64,000 nt of DNA from Wolfiporia cocos (taxonomy: Eukaryota; Basidiomycota; Agaricomycetes; Polyporales; Phaeolaceae), in assembly GCA_029448655.1 (NCBI GenBank), contig JACCLO010000008.1, positions 3,410,001-3,474,000 on the forward strand, read 5' to 3'. Below, one piece after another: positions 22,798 to 35,387 of the stretch; within the stretch, counting starts at the first letter, position 1; each line of letters begins with the position of its first letter. The notes under the pieces were generated by a model. The model was not told the origin of the DNA and searched no databases. It saw nothing but the letters and a program-made list of their open reading frames with translations. Both the position numbers and the translations under genes were made by a program.

Positions 22798-25700
22798 CCC
22801 GCAGTTATATTCGTGGTGATCCACCCTGTGCTTTGCATCTCATTGGGCCTTGTATATTCTGGCGGATACATTTGTGCGGGTAAAGCTCTATGCTACGTAT
22901 TATCTCCGAAGGTCGCTCGTTGAAATTATGTGGCGCTACCAGACACATCCATCGGAGGGCTGGGACCATCGGCCTCTAGGTATGCTCCCCTCGTTCTCAT
23001 CCTTGAGGTGCCGAGCCGTCAGGTATGCGGTCTACAGCCTATGACTATAGTCGTCGGAATGTCGCGGAAGCAATGAATCGGCGCATCTACTGGAGCTGCT
23101 CTCTGATTCATCTAAGGCGGGTGTCATCCGCCTAAACTCCCATGTACGTGTAAGCCGGCATCATCGCTGAATAAACAGGATGCATAGTCTGCTCATTGGC
23201 CTCCTGACTCCTCCAGTATGACCCGTCTACATCCATATAATCTGGTTGAGCGGGACGGTGAGTCCTCTGGATGCACCACCCAGTCACAGTTGACTTGCCA
23301 CAGTGGTCATATTCATTGGCGCCAGCATCTGCATCGGCCCGTTCGGGGTAGCCGTGCATCTCAACGTCCTGAGTAATGTTCTACGATGCCAATGATCGTA
23401 CAACAATGGTGTTTACGTACGTTGAGAATCTCGCGAACAGGGCGACGCTCTGCTGTGTACGGGTGGTAGCGGTGCAATTTGCTAATGCGCTGGGAGGAAG
23501 CCTTGGGCATCTGGCCTTCGCCGTCGAGAAGCACCGTACTTGGACAGCGGCGAATAATGAGAGGTAGGGTGAATGGGGGAGGCGGGACGGCATTATAGCG
23601 CGCAAGTAATACGCCGCCACTCTTAAGACGAAGGTCTCGCCTAGGGTCAGCATATTGACGCGCGGCCCTGCAGCTTGCTTCCCTTCCTGATGTGCTCGGT
23701 GTTTGCCTCTTTCATTGAGTGCCCAATTCTGTGGCATGAATATCCGTACTGCGAATGAGAATATAGAACATGACTGAACGTGGTCCGATCAGCTAGTATA
23801 TCGATGTCGGAAGAGACTTGTTACCAGACTTGACTTGTATGTTTCAGCTGTCAGTTGAATGAGATCTCGGGTAGTTTTCGGGGCACAGCGGTAACTTGAG
23901 TCATGTATTAACGTGAGACTGAACCTGTATATTATAATTTGAAAAATTCGCCCATCTTGGCGCCGTCATTGCCGCAAATGAAGTGTCCCACCATAAGTGA
24001 CAAACAATACACTGGGGAACATATGTCTCGCTGAGACGCCAGAGGCGCGGCACCTTTCAGAAACGCCCACTTTGCTCAACAAGGTTCCGGAATTAAGCAG
24101 GAAGAGCTCTTCGCCGACGTTTGCGATATTTGTATATCGGCGGTAGCCATACGGCGGCCCATTTGAGCCGTATTTCCGACGAATATCCCGTGGGTAAGAG
24201 AGACGTTCTTGGTACAGTCGGCAGTTCTCATAATTCGTGTCGCCATGACATACCTGTAATGAACGCAAGTGGAACGGTTTCCGTGCAGCCAATATGACAT
24301 GCTGCGCCTTGGTGGGAAGATTGTCTACGGATCTTTCCAAGAAAGTGGTGGGTGCCGTGCGGCATGAGCGGAACGTGATCTGAGGGATGGCACGGAAGTG
24401 ATGATGGTCTGTGCAGATGTCCGGATTTGGGGCACGGCGCGTACGAAGCAAGAAGACGGGGCCTGTTTCGCGTATAAATCAGCTAATCCAAAAGAGTCAT
24501 GCAGGCGGAGAGGGTACGATGCGGAGACAGCGGCTCCTCAACAATGCTGGCGCGCATAGAGACATACCTGGTCGGAAACTGCGTGCTCGTCGTAGCATTC
24601 AGTCGGAGAGACCGTGAATAGATTCGCCGTATTGCAAGAGAGAATAGTCGCTAGCACGATCAGGAGCATGTCAAGTCTTCTAGGCTTACCATGTAATATA
24701 AGGAGAAGCTGGATGATCTAGAAGAGTGGCAGCATTGGATGCGCCAACAGCTGCAGCAATCAACAGTGATGTGAGTGCATATGACAAAAGGAAAAATCAG
24801 ACCAGGATGTGCATGATGCGTCAGAACAATAGAATGGAAACCATTATTTCGGCGTGCGACAGGCGCCATGATATTAATGATTCTGCAGTCCCAGCATCAT
24901 ATGTAATTCATCTTGCAACCCCCTAGAAGATTGCGGGTCTAAAATCTTCTGGATATAACTTCTGGATATAAACATATCATTGCCTCATAACAGTTGCGAT
25001 CAGGTGGAATAGCAAGAACAACTTATTCTGGCCGAGACCACTGTGTGAATCGCCCATTCTCGATGCAAGTAATGGATCCCTAATTGTGATGAAACTATGC
25101 ATTCGACAACAGGGAGTTCATTAAGTACAAAATATCACTCGCCTTGGAAATAACCCCAGGACCCTTGATAGATTGCAGGGTCTCCATAATGGAGTGGCGA
25201 GATTGGGGAATCGAGTTACCTGTCTCTTGTCAACAGCCGTCTGGGCAGGGTGATGGGCCCAGGTATGGCGGCAGAAGGCTGCTTTTTGCCCAATGCCCTT
25301 TTGGTCAGTCGCCGATCTGGGCTATGAATTAGCTTCGAAGAAGCTAGGAGTCCGTACCTTATTAATAAAATGCGATATCAATCACTTGTGCCCCTGCTTT
25401 GTAGCTGCGCATTGCCGGAGCAGTCTATGAGTGTCCAAGGGTGAACGGTTGAACGATGTGTTGTTGAATAGGTATGTCAGCTTCCGCGAACCACCAGTCG
25501 CGGGGATCAGAAACAAGATCGCCGATCAAATGCACACGCTTCTCGGGGGGTTTGGGTGATCAAGATTTCATCGAGTAGCAGCGTCAGTTTCCAGCACACA
25601 CATTGAATTCGACTTCCTGCGCACATCCCCACTACATGCTCTAGCTCGTACTACGGAAACCGCTCGCGTAAAGTAAACCCGCCTCGTCAACCAAAGGAAA

Positions 25701-25847
25701 CCGACAGAAAGCAGGGAATATACAAGAGTAAATGGTACATGAAAGAACAGTTTCACAGGAAAGCAAGGGGGATGCATATGCTACAAATCGTCTATCTGTT
25801 GGCACAAGACACGACCGGTCCGTGCCAATAGCAGCGTGCGTCCGCGC
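22798..25847. other. Long intergenic stretch, no supported gene
   Basis: About 3 kb between GLE1 and the RING gene. ORFs at 23381-23737 and 23966-24451 (minus) have atypical composition and could not be extended by splicing. I see no transposon ends or repeats shared with the rest of the window. Confidence 0.35.
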
Positions 25848-28579
25848 TCACTCCTCGCCCAACGAGAGCGCCTCCCGACAAATGGGGCAAGTGCGGTTCA
25901 TGGCGAGCCAGCGCCGGAGGCAGCGGTCGTGGTATCTGCGCGGGCGCGCATCAGCGCCAACGTCAATCAGCTCTGCAAACGGACGAGACGCACGCGTGCT
26001 GACACTTTGGCCCGAGCATCGCCTCGTCGCGGTCCTTGAACTGCGAGAGGCAGATCCCGCACTTGTCCACGACCGCGCCGAGCAGGGTCAGCTTCAGCTT
26101 CACGCGCCCGTCCTTCGTCACGCGCCGCCGCTGCATCTCGATGCGCCCCTGCAGCGCCGTCGCGGCCTCGTCGTCCGCGCCGCCCGCGGGCGCCGCCCCG
26201 CCCTGTGCGCCCGGCGACGCGGGCCCGAGGATGTCTTGCACCATGAGCAGCTCCTGGGGTCGGCGTCAGGCGGGGTCAACGAGTGCGATGCGCGGGCGGC
26301 GGGCGTACCTCGTAGTGGCGCCCGTCGTTCGTCCCGTCGTCCGTGCGGGAGACGAAGAGGTCCAGGTCGGTGTAGTGCGAGTAGTCCCCGCCCGCGCCGG
26401 GCGAGTCCGCGGGGTGCGGCGCCGCGGGCGACGGCGGCCGCGGGGGCGGGCCGTGCACGGGCGACGGCGGCGCGCGCTCCGCGGGGCTCGCCGCGCCCGG
26501 GAGCGCCTCGACGGGGAACGGGTCCGGGATCGCGCCCACGGACGGCGAGGGCGACTGCGGCGGGCGCGGGAGCGGCCGCCCGGGGTAGTGGTGCCCCACG
26601 ACGGATGTCGGTGTCGCGGGCGGGGAGTGTCCCGCGGAGGGCGCGCCGTCCGCGGCCGCGCTCGAAGCGGCGGAGAGCGGACTCGGGAGGTGCGCGCGGG
26701 CGGCGGCGAGCGCGCTGGGCGAGACGGGCTGTGGCGCGGGCGGCCCGAGGGGCTCGAGCGGGCGCGTCGTGATCGGCGGCGGGACGTGCCGCGGGGGCGG
26801 GCTCGCGGGGGCGGCGGCGGCCGCGTACGACTTCTTGACGTCGCCGTGGACGACGATCGGCGTGGACTGCTGCACGAGCGGGACGGAGCGGATGATCGCC
26901 GTCGGCTTCCGCGAGGGGTGGGCCGCGGGGACGGGGGGCGCGACGGCGGCCTTGCGCGTGCGCCGCATGTCGGCGTGCGCGGGGGGCGCGCTGGTGGGCG
27001 CGGGCGCGGGCGGGAGGGGCGCCTTCTCGGGCGGCGGGAACGGGAGCGAGGAAGACGAGGCGGTGAACGGGTGGACCTGGTTCTGGACGTTGCGCCGGAA
27101 CGGGCGCGCGAGGCGGCTCGGCGCGGACGGCGGCGGGGGGCGCTCCTTGTCCTTCGCTTTCGGCGCGGCCCTGCCCAGCGGCGCGGCGTCGGGGATGTCG
27201 GCGGCGGTCACGACCTCCCAGTCGTCGTCGCCGCCGCCGCCGCCGCCGCTGCCGCTGCCGCCGACGCGGTTCACGGGCGCGGCGTCGTGCTCCTTGCCCT
27301 TGCCGGCAAAGAGCCTGCGGACGCCAAAGCTCTCCTTGCGCTTGAGCGAGTGGGCGGGGGCGGGGGCGCTGGGCTTGTGTGGGGAGAAGATGTTGCCGAG
27401 GAGGGTGACGCTGCTCGCCCACGGGGTGCCGGCGCTGGCGACGGAGGTGGGGCTCGTGGAGGAGGGCGAAGAGGGCGCGGAGGAGGGGTTGAGCTTGTCG
27501 CGCTTGGAGCGGGGCTTTTTGCCGGTGTAGTACGCGCTGAGGGGGTACGCGGAGCTGGCGGTGGGGGCGTCGGGCTCGTCGGCGCTGGCGCCTGCGCTGT
27601 GGGGGTCGCCGTTGTCGGAGCCGCGGGGGCGGACGGAGCCGCAGTGGGAGCAGCGGCGGGAGTGGGTGGCGGGGGTGGCGGGGGACGAGGAGCGGGGGAG
27701 GGACGACCTGGGGGTGCGGGGGGGGCTGAGGGCGGTGACGGACTCGGCGGCCTCGCGGCGGAGCATCTCGCGGGAGACGCGCTCGGCGAGGGTGACGCCG
27801 CAGGAGCGGTCGGCCTCCCAGACCTGGGAGGGGTCGAGGTTGACGAGCTCGGCGGAGTCGTCGTCGGAGGAGTGGCACGAGGGCGAGGGAAGCATGTGCT
27901 GGGGGCGCACGGGGGTGAGGGCCTCGGCCACGGGGGAATCGGGGTCGCTGCGGGGGGGCGAGTGTGGCGATGCGGGGTCGATGTGCTGGGAAGGCGTGCG
28001 GGAGAGGAGGGAGACGTCATCGCCCGCAGCGGAGTGGGTGTAGGGGTACGTGGGCGAGGTCGCGATCGCCTCCTGGAACGACGGCGGGGGGTAGTCGGGC
28101 ACGAGCACGTCTAGCACTGTCAGGCGTGAGTGGGCGGGCGGGCGGGATGCAGCGGGCGCGGACGCACCGTCGGTGAGCGCAGCGTGCTCCGTCGGCGAGC
28201 GCGCGCCGGGGCTCTGCTTGCGGGTGCGCACGGCGGGGGCCTGCAGGCGGCGCGAGACCGCGGGGCGGACGGCGGTCGTGAAGCGCGGCTCCTCCTCCGC
28301 GGGCCGCCGCTCTGCCTGCGAGCGGTCGGGGCGCTTCTTGGCCGGCTTGCGGGCCCTGGCAGCGTTCTGTGGCGGGGTGAGCGTGAGCTGGCCGTGGTGG
28401 GTGACGATGTGCGTCAGGTACGGCGCGACGCGGAGGGCTTCTGGCGGACGGGCGGTAGGCGACTGTGAAGAATACATCGAGCGCACCGTCGAGAGGGAAC
28501 GGGTGAAAGAGCTGCCCGCCGCCTGGCTCCAGCGAGGGCGCGTGGTCCACGAGGGCGCACACGAGGTCGCGTCTGGCAT
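25848..28579 (-). CDS. RING-H2 finger protein, probable E3 ubiquitin ligase
   Basis: Three minus-strand exons, 26309-28579, 25994-26253 and 25848-25935, give 872 residues with correct phases. The first 750 residues are disordered and rich in Pro, Ser and Ala, with DYPPPSFQEAI and many SP sites. The C-terminus holds the RING: CGICLSQF, then KCQH, YHDRC and CPIC, i.e. C-x2-C-x14-C-x-H-x2-H-x2-C-x10-C-x2-C. The third intron border falls inside the RING, between CQH and YHDRC. Such proteins bind E2 enzymes and ubiquitinate unknown substrates (family knowledge); the PPxF/PPxY-like motif suggests partner binding. The start is uncertain: an in-frame ATG at about 28475 and another reading frame with sensible sequence (LVCALVDHAPSLEPGG) exist upstream. 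The GC-rich DNA leaves very long antisense ORFs, which are shadows. Confidence 0.85.
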
Positions 28580-28641
28580 CCACGTGACACGCGACCGCGG
28601 TTGAGCGACGCGCCACCCTCGCCGCCCTCGCCGCCGCCACC
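28580..28641. promoter_or_regulatory. Divergent promoter between RING gene and YCG1
   Basis: With the starts chosen here, only 62 bases separate two genes transcribed away from each other, so they must share a promoter or their core promoters extend into the leaders. No TATA box is visible. Confidence 0.45.
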
Positions 28642-31600
28642 ATGCCCCTCGTCGCCCTCGACGCCCTCGTCCCCCGCATATTCGACCAGGCCCAGGCGAC
28701 GTCCGCCAACCACCAGAAAAACTTCGTCGCGCTCTACAAGCTCCACGCCGATGCCGCCGCCGTCACCGAGCCCTTCGAGATGAGCCTCGTCCTCACCGGC
28801 GAGCACGCGTTCCAGACCGTCTTCATCGCCATGCTCGCCCGCGTCCTGCCCCTCAAAAAGGGCACCCCCGTCGCCGACCGCATCGTCAAGTTCGTCGGCG
28901 GCTACACAAAGTTCATCAACGAAAAGGGTGCGTCCTCCGCGCGCACATCCTCCCCCGCTCACCGCCCCCAGCCACCGAGCAGCGCGCCAAGGACGGCCTC
29001 GACGACGACGACGACACCGTCTTCTCGCGCTTCATCTCGCGCGTCCTCCGGTACGTCCTCGCCGGCTGCGTCGCCAAGGACAAGGTCGTCCGCTTCCGCG
29101 TCGTGCAGGCCATCGCAGAGATGATCGCCCATCTCGGCGAAATCGAGTGCGTGGCCCGCGTCTGCCCCCCCGACCCCGCTCACCGCCCCCAGCGAGGACC
29201 TGTACACGTCCCTGCGCTCCTCGCTCATCGAGCGCGTCCGCGACAGGGAGCCCGCCATCCGCGTCCAGGCCATCGCCGCCCTCTCCAAGCTCGCCGGCTC
29301 CGAAGACGTCTCCGAGCTCGACGACGACGAGCAGAGCATCATCGACGCCCTCCTCGACGCCCTCGCCCACGACACCGCCGCGTGAGTCGCGCCCTCCTCC
29401 CGCCCGCCCCCGCTGACCCGCCCTAGCGACGTCCGCCGCGCCGCCCTCGCCAACACGCCCCTCACCGCCCAGACCCTCCCCGCGATCCTCGCCCGCACGC
29501 GCGACACCGACCCCGCCGTCCGCAGGCTCGTCTACTCCCACGTCCTCGAGCCCCACTGCGTGAACGAGTCCCCCGCGCGCATCGGCTTCACCCACCCCCG
29601 CGCGCTCTCCATCGCCCAGCGCGAGCTGCTCGTCCGCAACGGCCTCGGCGACCGCGAGGACCCCGTCCGCGCCGCCGCCGCGAAGCTGCTCGCCACCTGG
29701 CTCGACGTCGTCCGCGTGGACGAGCGCGCGCCCAAGGGCGGCGCGCACGAGGACCTCGTCGCCTTCCTCAAGCTGTTCGACCTCGTCGAGGGCAAGATCG
29801 CCGAGGACGCGCTGCTCACCATCTTCAAGACCCGCCTCGACATCTTTGACGCCGTCGAGTTTGGCGGTGAGTCCGTCCTCACAGAGCTGGCCGTGCCCTG
29901 ACCCCCGCAGACGACTACTGGCTGAGCCTCACGCCCGAGACCGCGTTCCTCGCCCGCGTCTTCGTCGAGCACTGCATCGCCGTCAAGGACAACGCCCGCC
30001 TCGAGGCCACCCTCCCCGTCGTGACCGCGCTCGCGTTCCGCATCCAGTCCGCGTACAACGACCTCCTCCGGCACATGCAGGACGACGACGACGACCGCCT
30101 CTTCCGCGACGACGACGACGACGCGCGCGCGCACAGGGAGGAGCAGCGCCTCGACCGCGAGTTTGTCATCGGCGAGATGCTCAAGCTCGCCGTCAACCTC
30201 GACTACGCGGACGAGATCGGGCGCCGCAAGATGTTCCAGCTCGTCCGTGAGTGGCCCGCAGCTGTTGTCGCGCGCATCTGACCCGCAGCGCAGGCGACAT
30301 GATCTCGCACGACGTCCTCCCCGAGAGCCTGCTCGCGCACTGCTTGGACGTCCTCCGCATCCTCTCGCCCAACGAGCGCGACCTGATCCGCGTCGTCGTC
30401 GAGGTCGTCCACGAGCTGCGCGACCCGAGCGAGCCCGAGGAGGAAATGGTGCGCTCGCCCCGAGCTCTCGGACCGCGCCGCTGACTCTGCACGCAGAAGG
30501 AGGTCAACGACGGCGAGACCGAGTACGGCAAGACCCCCGCGACCGTGCGCACCATCCGCACGCTCCCCAAGCCAGAGTCCGAGATGTCGCCCGAGGAGAA
30601 GATCCGCGCAGACGCGATCGACGTGCGGTGTCTCTCGCTCTGCATCGGAATGCTCGAGCGTGTCAACGGGGTGCGTGTGCTCGCCGCTTGGCTTGGATGA
30701 CCTGTGACGCCCGCGCAGACGTTTGAAGAAAACTCGACGCTGGAAGGCATCCTCGGCGAGCTCATCATCCCCTCCGTCAAGCGCAAGGAGCTGCTGCTGC
30801 GCCAAAAGGGTCTCGTGTGCCTCGGGCTCTGCTGCCTGATCGCTCGGGTGCGTGTCGCTTCGCCAGCGGACGGCAGCATGTTGACATCTTCGCAGCGGAT
30901 GGCCCTCAAATCCTTCCAGCTGTTCTTGGGCCAGATCCAGGCCGCACCAGAGGTTCTCAAGATTAGCGTTCTCCAGATCGTCTTTGACATCCTGATGGTC
31001 CACGAGGGCGACTTCCTCGGAGCCGAAAGCGCCAACGTGGGTGCGCTTTGCCGTTCACGATCACGTCACTGAAGCGGTGTTAGGGCGAGCGCATCGTCAA
31101 CTTTCTCCTGCATCTTTTGGAGAACGAAGAAGCGGAGAAGGTCCAGGCGCTCTTGTCCATCGGGATCTCGAAGCTCATGCTGTCCGGCATGATCACCGAT
31201 GATCGAGTACGTGCATGCTCGTCCTGCGCGCTCTCGGCCGCTGACACTCGGTGCAGCTGCTCAGGGGTCTCGTGCTGGTCTACATCTCGCCCGAGACGTC
31301 CAGCAATCAAGAGCTGCGACAGTGCCTGTCGTACTTCTTCCCGGTCTACTGCTACTCGTCGCCGGTCAACCAGCGGCGCATGCAGAAGGTGCGCAGACCG
31401 CCCAGCCCGCGGACTCGCGCTCATGTGCATCGCGACAGATCTTTGTGCCTCTGTATGAGCACCTCACGAACATCTTCCAAGAATGGGACGAGGACCAGGA
31501 GCCGATCACCCCCGCCCACGTCGCGATGATGTTCGTCGACTGGACGGACCCGCAGAAGGCTGCGTGAGTGTGCCGTCGGCTGGCCGTCCACGCTGATCCT

Positions 31601-32749
31601 GAGCTCCCCGCAGCGCGGTCACCAAGGTTGCCCGCACCGCAGAGGACGATGCCATCCACCTGGATCTCGCTGCCGATATCATCAGGGCGCTGTTCAGCCA
31701 TGAGATGGACCGTGAGCCGTCTGTGCCTTCCCGGCTGACGAGATGCTAATGTCGAGCGACGCTAGAGAGCGACAAGAAGCCACTCGTTCAGCTGCTCAGC
31801 AAGCTGCACATTCCGGACAAGGTGGACGACGACAAGATCCGGACTCTCAAGCTGCTTACGCACAGTTTGCGATCGGTACGCCCCACGCGACTCTTGTTGA
31901 CAGTGCACTGGACGCCTTGCGACAGCGCCGCCTCCTTCGCGACAGCACGTCGCAGAATGCCGTCTCAAAGTTCGACGATAGCATCACGAAATCGTTCGGT
32001 GCACAGCTGGAGAGCTTTAGCGAGGAGGAATATCGCCAGCTGGAGAGCATGAAGGACCTGTTCGTGTTCCTCGACGAGCACCCCCCCGAGTCTGACGAGG
32101 AAGACGTCAAGCCAGCCAAGAGGGCTAGGAAGCGGCATGTGTCTCGGCCCTTGTCTTTTGAGCCGGTGCTTACGCGGTCTGACCAGGAGGTCCGAGAGCG
32201 TCGCAACGACCACGAGCGGGGCGTCTGACCAGGAGATTATGCCCCCTTCGCCTGGCCGCAAGAGGGGCAATGCCAAGTGCGTGTCGGCTCAAACGTACGG
32301 GGCTTTGTTGACATCTCCGCACGCAGACGCCGCCGAGTGTCTCAGACTGACGAGTCTTCGGACGAGGACGCCGTTGTGGACTCGCGTCCGCCGGCAGCCT
32401 CGACGCGCGTGATGCCGAAGCGATCTGCGTGAGCTGCCAAATGGTCGTTTGCACGTACAAGGGCTGACGGCAGCACAGGGCGGTAAAGTCGCGCAATGCC
32501 GTGTCGGCCGCGCTGAAACGCGGCGGCAAGCGGGCTGTGAGCGAGAGTGAGGAGGAAGACGAGGAGGAAGAGGAGAGCGACGAGGACGTCAAGCCAAAGA
32601 AATCGTCCCGTACACGGTGCGCACGCGGCCTGTCGCTGACGGGAAGTGTACTGATCTCAGCACACAGATCGTCAGAAGAGGAGCAGCCTCCCCCGCCGTC
32701 GCCCGATGAGGACGAGGAGGAGGCGGAAGAAGTTGACGACCTGCTGTGA
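28642..32749 (+). CDS. YCG1: Condensin subunit 3 (CAP-G / Ycg1), HEAT-repeat protein
   Basis: Nineteen exons join in phase: 28642-28927, 28972-29146, 29193-29381, 29427-29866, 29911-30246, 30294-30448, 30497-30670, 30719-30847, 30896-31036, 31084-31206, 31257-31388, 31439-31563, 31614-31711, 31766-31875, 31926-32138, 32197-32276, 32327-32428, 32479-32616, 32668-32749; 1075 residues. HEAT repeats run through most of it (VRFRVVQAIAEMIAHLGEID, AIRVQAIAALSKLAGSEDVS, RRALLANTPL-like and LRQKGLVCLGLCC). CAP-G hallmarks include KSFQLFLGQIQ and ILMVHEGDFLG. An Asp run lies near residue 420 and the last 170 residues are Lys/Ser/Glu-rich and disordered. In condensin it clamps DNA together with the kleisin Brn1 to compact mitotic chromosomes (family knowledge). 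Intact, normal length, unusually GC-rich. Confidence 0.93.
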
Positions 32750-32873
32750 GAGGAGTATCTACTCGTGTATGTATGTATGTATCTAGCTCGAGATGTATTG
32801 CCGCCTGTGATCACGGGACCGTTCCCTCGTATTGCTGCTCTGTCCATTGCCGCCGCTGTACATCGCCGCCACC

Positions 32874-35028
32874 ATGGATGCGCGGCCGACGCTCTACGTG
32901 CCCATCGTCTCGCCCCCGACGCCTGCTCCTTCGCCTAGAATATCTGCCGCAGAACCATCGTCTATCGCTCGCTGCAATGATCCTGCTTCCTTCTCTCGTC
33001 GTGAGTTCGCCAACCTGCCTACGCACCTGCGCTATCAGTATCTCTCCAACATCCTCGCCGACTGCACCCCGGCCGAACTGCTCTTTGTCTCGAGCACCGT
33101 CACCCCCCTGCTCAGGAGGGACATGCTGCGCGATCTTCCGACAGAGATCGCTCTCCACATACTCAGCTTTGTGGACGATCCCAAGACCCTTGCACGCGCC
33201 GGCCGGGTAAGCCGCAGCTGGAATCGTCTCCTCGATGACGAGTGGATCTGGCAACGGATGTGCGATGCCCATGGGTATGTGCCATCGATACACGATCGGC
33301 ATCGTAGGCGGGCGGAAGAGAGCCATCACGACAACGCTGAGGAGCGGACCAGCGTATCAGGTGCGTTCTCGTCAGCTGTAGAGCGAACCGCTTGTCACCC
33401 ATGTCGCCACAGCTTCCGCACCCTCTGTCTCGACGTTGGATCTGCAACCCATTTCCTCGTTCTCTGGCGCCGATTTCTCGTTCCGTACATATTTCAAGCG
33501 TGCATTCACTACGAGTGCGTATTCTCGCCCCGAGTCCTACCATCTTTGTGTCGACCTCATGCCTAGCTGCCAACTGGATGCATGGCGGCAAGCTTCTGCG
33601 CGTACATCGTATTCCTCTATCGTCGAATGCCCACCAGGCAGCCGCGCGGCGAGACCCCCTCGACCCCGCCGGGGCTTCGTCGTCCTCTGCAATCCCAACT
33701 TCCGTCGCGCTTGATGAGTCTTGGATAATAGTCGGTCTCGCCAATAGCCGCATCCACGTCTTCAGCGCACGGACAGGCGTTCTGAGCCGCACACTTGTCG
33801 GGCACGAGTCGGGTGTCTGGGCGGTCGCGCTGGTCAAAGGCAGCATAGACCCGGCAGCATCGCCCGAGAACGATGCTGATGAGAGCAGCGACCCGGGCGG
33901 TGAGGACGATTCGACGATGCCCTTGACGCTGCGCCGGGCTCTGGGGCTTGGTCAAGAGCAGGGTTGGTCTGGTCGACGGGCGCGCCGCCGCTCTGCGTCG
34001 GACGTATTTCGCCGTAGGCAAGAGAGCGCGTCGAGAGGAACATCGAAACAGTCCCCAAAACCGAAGCCAAGCGACCCCGCCGGAACGTCAGACGGGTGGG
34101 GACAGCCAAATGCCTTGGTCGTGAGCGGAGGCTGCGACAAAGAGCTGCGTGTATGGGACGTCAAATCGGGGTGAGTGCTCGCGCGATCGTCTGACCGGCA
34201 GAGTGATCCTTACAGATGCACGAAGCTGGTGCATTTACACATTGCGCGGGCACACGTCGACGATCCGTTGCCTGAAGGTCGTTCACGGGCGTCCGATAGC
34301 CATCACAGGCTCGCGCGACAGGACACTACGGGTATGGGACATTCAGCGTGGCAGACCTCTCCGCGTCCTAGAGGGGCACGAGGAGAGCGTTCGCTGTCTG
34401 GACGTTTACGGCTCGCATGCCGTGAGCGGGAGCTACGACCACACTTGTAGGTTGTGGGACGTCGACACCGGCGAGTGTCTGCACGTTCTGCGCGGCCATT
34501 TTGACCAGGTGTACTGCGTGGCGTATGACGGTGTACGAATCGTCAGCGGCGGACTGGACACCACGGTCAGGATATGGGACCCACATACTGGGTGAGCTGC
34601 ATGACATACTCCTCGACTCTGGCTGACCTTTACGGCGTAGGACGTGCGTTGCCCTGTTGCAAGGGCACACCGCCCTCGTATGTCAGCTACAGCTGCTGCC
34701 CACTATGCTCGCTACTGGCGGCTCGGACGGTCGGGTTATCGTCTTCTCGCTCAGTCCATCATACCAGATTATGCAACGGCTGGCCGCACACGATAGCTCT
34801 GTGACTGGCTTGCAGCTTGACGAGCGGTTCCTAGTGACCGGCGGAAACGACGGGAGAGTGCGCTTATTCCGATTTGACCATGCCGTGGCAAGATGCGACT
34901 ACGTGCGCGAGCTCACGGAGCAGAGCGAGAATGTCTGGAAGGTAGCCTTCACACGTGAAGCATGCGCCGTTATGTGCAAGCGGGCTGGAAAGACGGTGAT
35001 GGAGATCTGGAGCTTCAAGGGGGAATGA
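32874..35028 (+). CDS. F-box / WD40 repeat protein, SCF substrate receptor
   Basis: Five exons, 32874-33360, 33413-33514, 33567-34170, 34226-34591 and 34641-35028, give 648 residues. Residues 86-130 form an F-box (LRDLPTEIALHILSFV ... WNRLLDDEWIWQRMC) expected to bind Skp1. From about 215 on there are WD40 blades: LVGHESGVWAVAL, LRGHTSTIRCLKVV, LEGHEESVRCLDVY, LRGHFDQVYCVAYD, LQGHTALVCQLQLL and a last degenerate one. A 110-residue Ser/Arg insert splits the first two blades. Intron 3 ends at AAG, chosen because it gives KSGWCIYTLRGH. The architecture is that of Cdc4/Met30/Pof1-type receptors that recruit phosphorylated targets to SCF ubiquitin ligase (family knowledge). Which orthologue it is cannot be decided here. 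Confidence 0.9.
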
Positions 35029-35081
35029 CGGGTACTCGTACTGTCACTATGTGATGAAACTCTATCATACATCCTACAGGC

Positions 35082-35384
35082 CTACGATGCCGCATATAGC
35101 GTTCGGACTGTACATTTCTGTTTTTGCAGCGCAGCAACGTTGCAATGCAGCGCAGGAGGGCCCGTCTGCGGCTGGGACTGTTGTGTCTGCGTGATCACGC
35201 TCGCCAATATTGTCGCTTGACTCGCCTGAGACTGCTGCGTTTGGCCCGCGGCGGTGACCCCGCCGCCCAAGCCAATCGCGATGTACGCCTGCAGGAGGCC
35301 ATGGGGCCGCAGCACAATATGCTGCACCTCTTCAAAGATCCCGGGATCAGCCTCCCCCTCCTCTGACACAAGCGCTATCTCAAG
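35082..35384 (-). pseudogene. Possible orphan last exon of a convergent gene
   Basis: A minus-strand frame opens after an acceptor-like GAGTAG at about 35385 and encodes ALVSEEGEADPGIFEEVQ, IVLRPHGLLQAYIAIGL and a Gln/Ser tail to a stop. The sequence looks like a real C-terminal exon of a gene convergent to the F-box gene. No upstream exon was found before the transposon-rich DNA starts at about 36.4 kb, so the rest may have been removed. Family not recognised. Confidence 0.35.
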
Positions 35385-35387
35385 CAA

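Noticed and set aside
23966..24451. 161-codon minus-strand ORF as a gene, perhaps P450-like
   Set aside because: No P450 motif (heme-binding Cys, ExxR) could be found on either side, and the composition is unconvincing.
26036..28114. 692-codon + strand ORF opposite the RING gene
   Set aside because: It is Arg/Gly/Ala-rich low-complexity sequence produced by the GC-rich codons of the minus-strand gene; it has no domain and no splice sites of its own. The same holds for the 586-codon minus-strand frame.
34171..34201. 31-base intron in the F-box/WD40 gene
   Set aside because: A 55-base intron ending at AAG 34225 gives the family sequence KSGWCIYTLRGH and a normal length.
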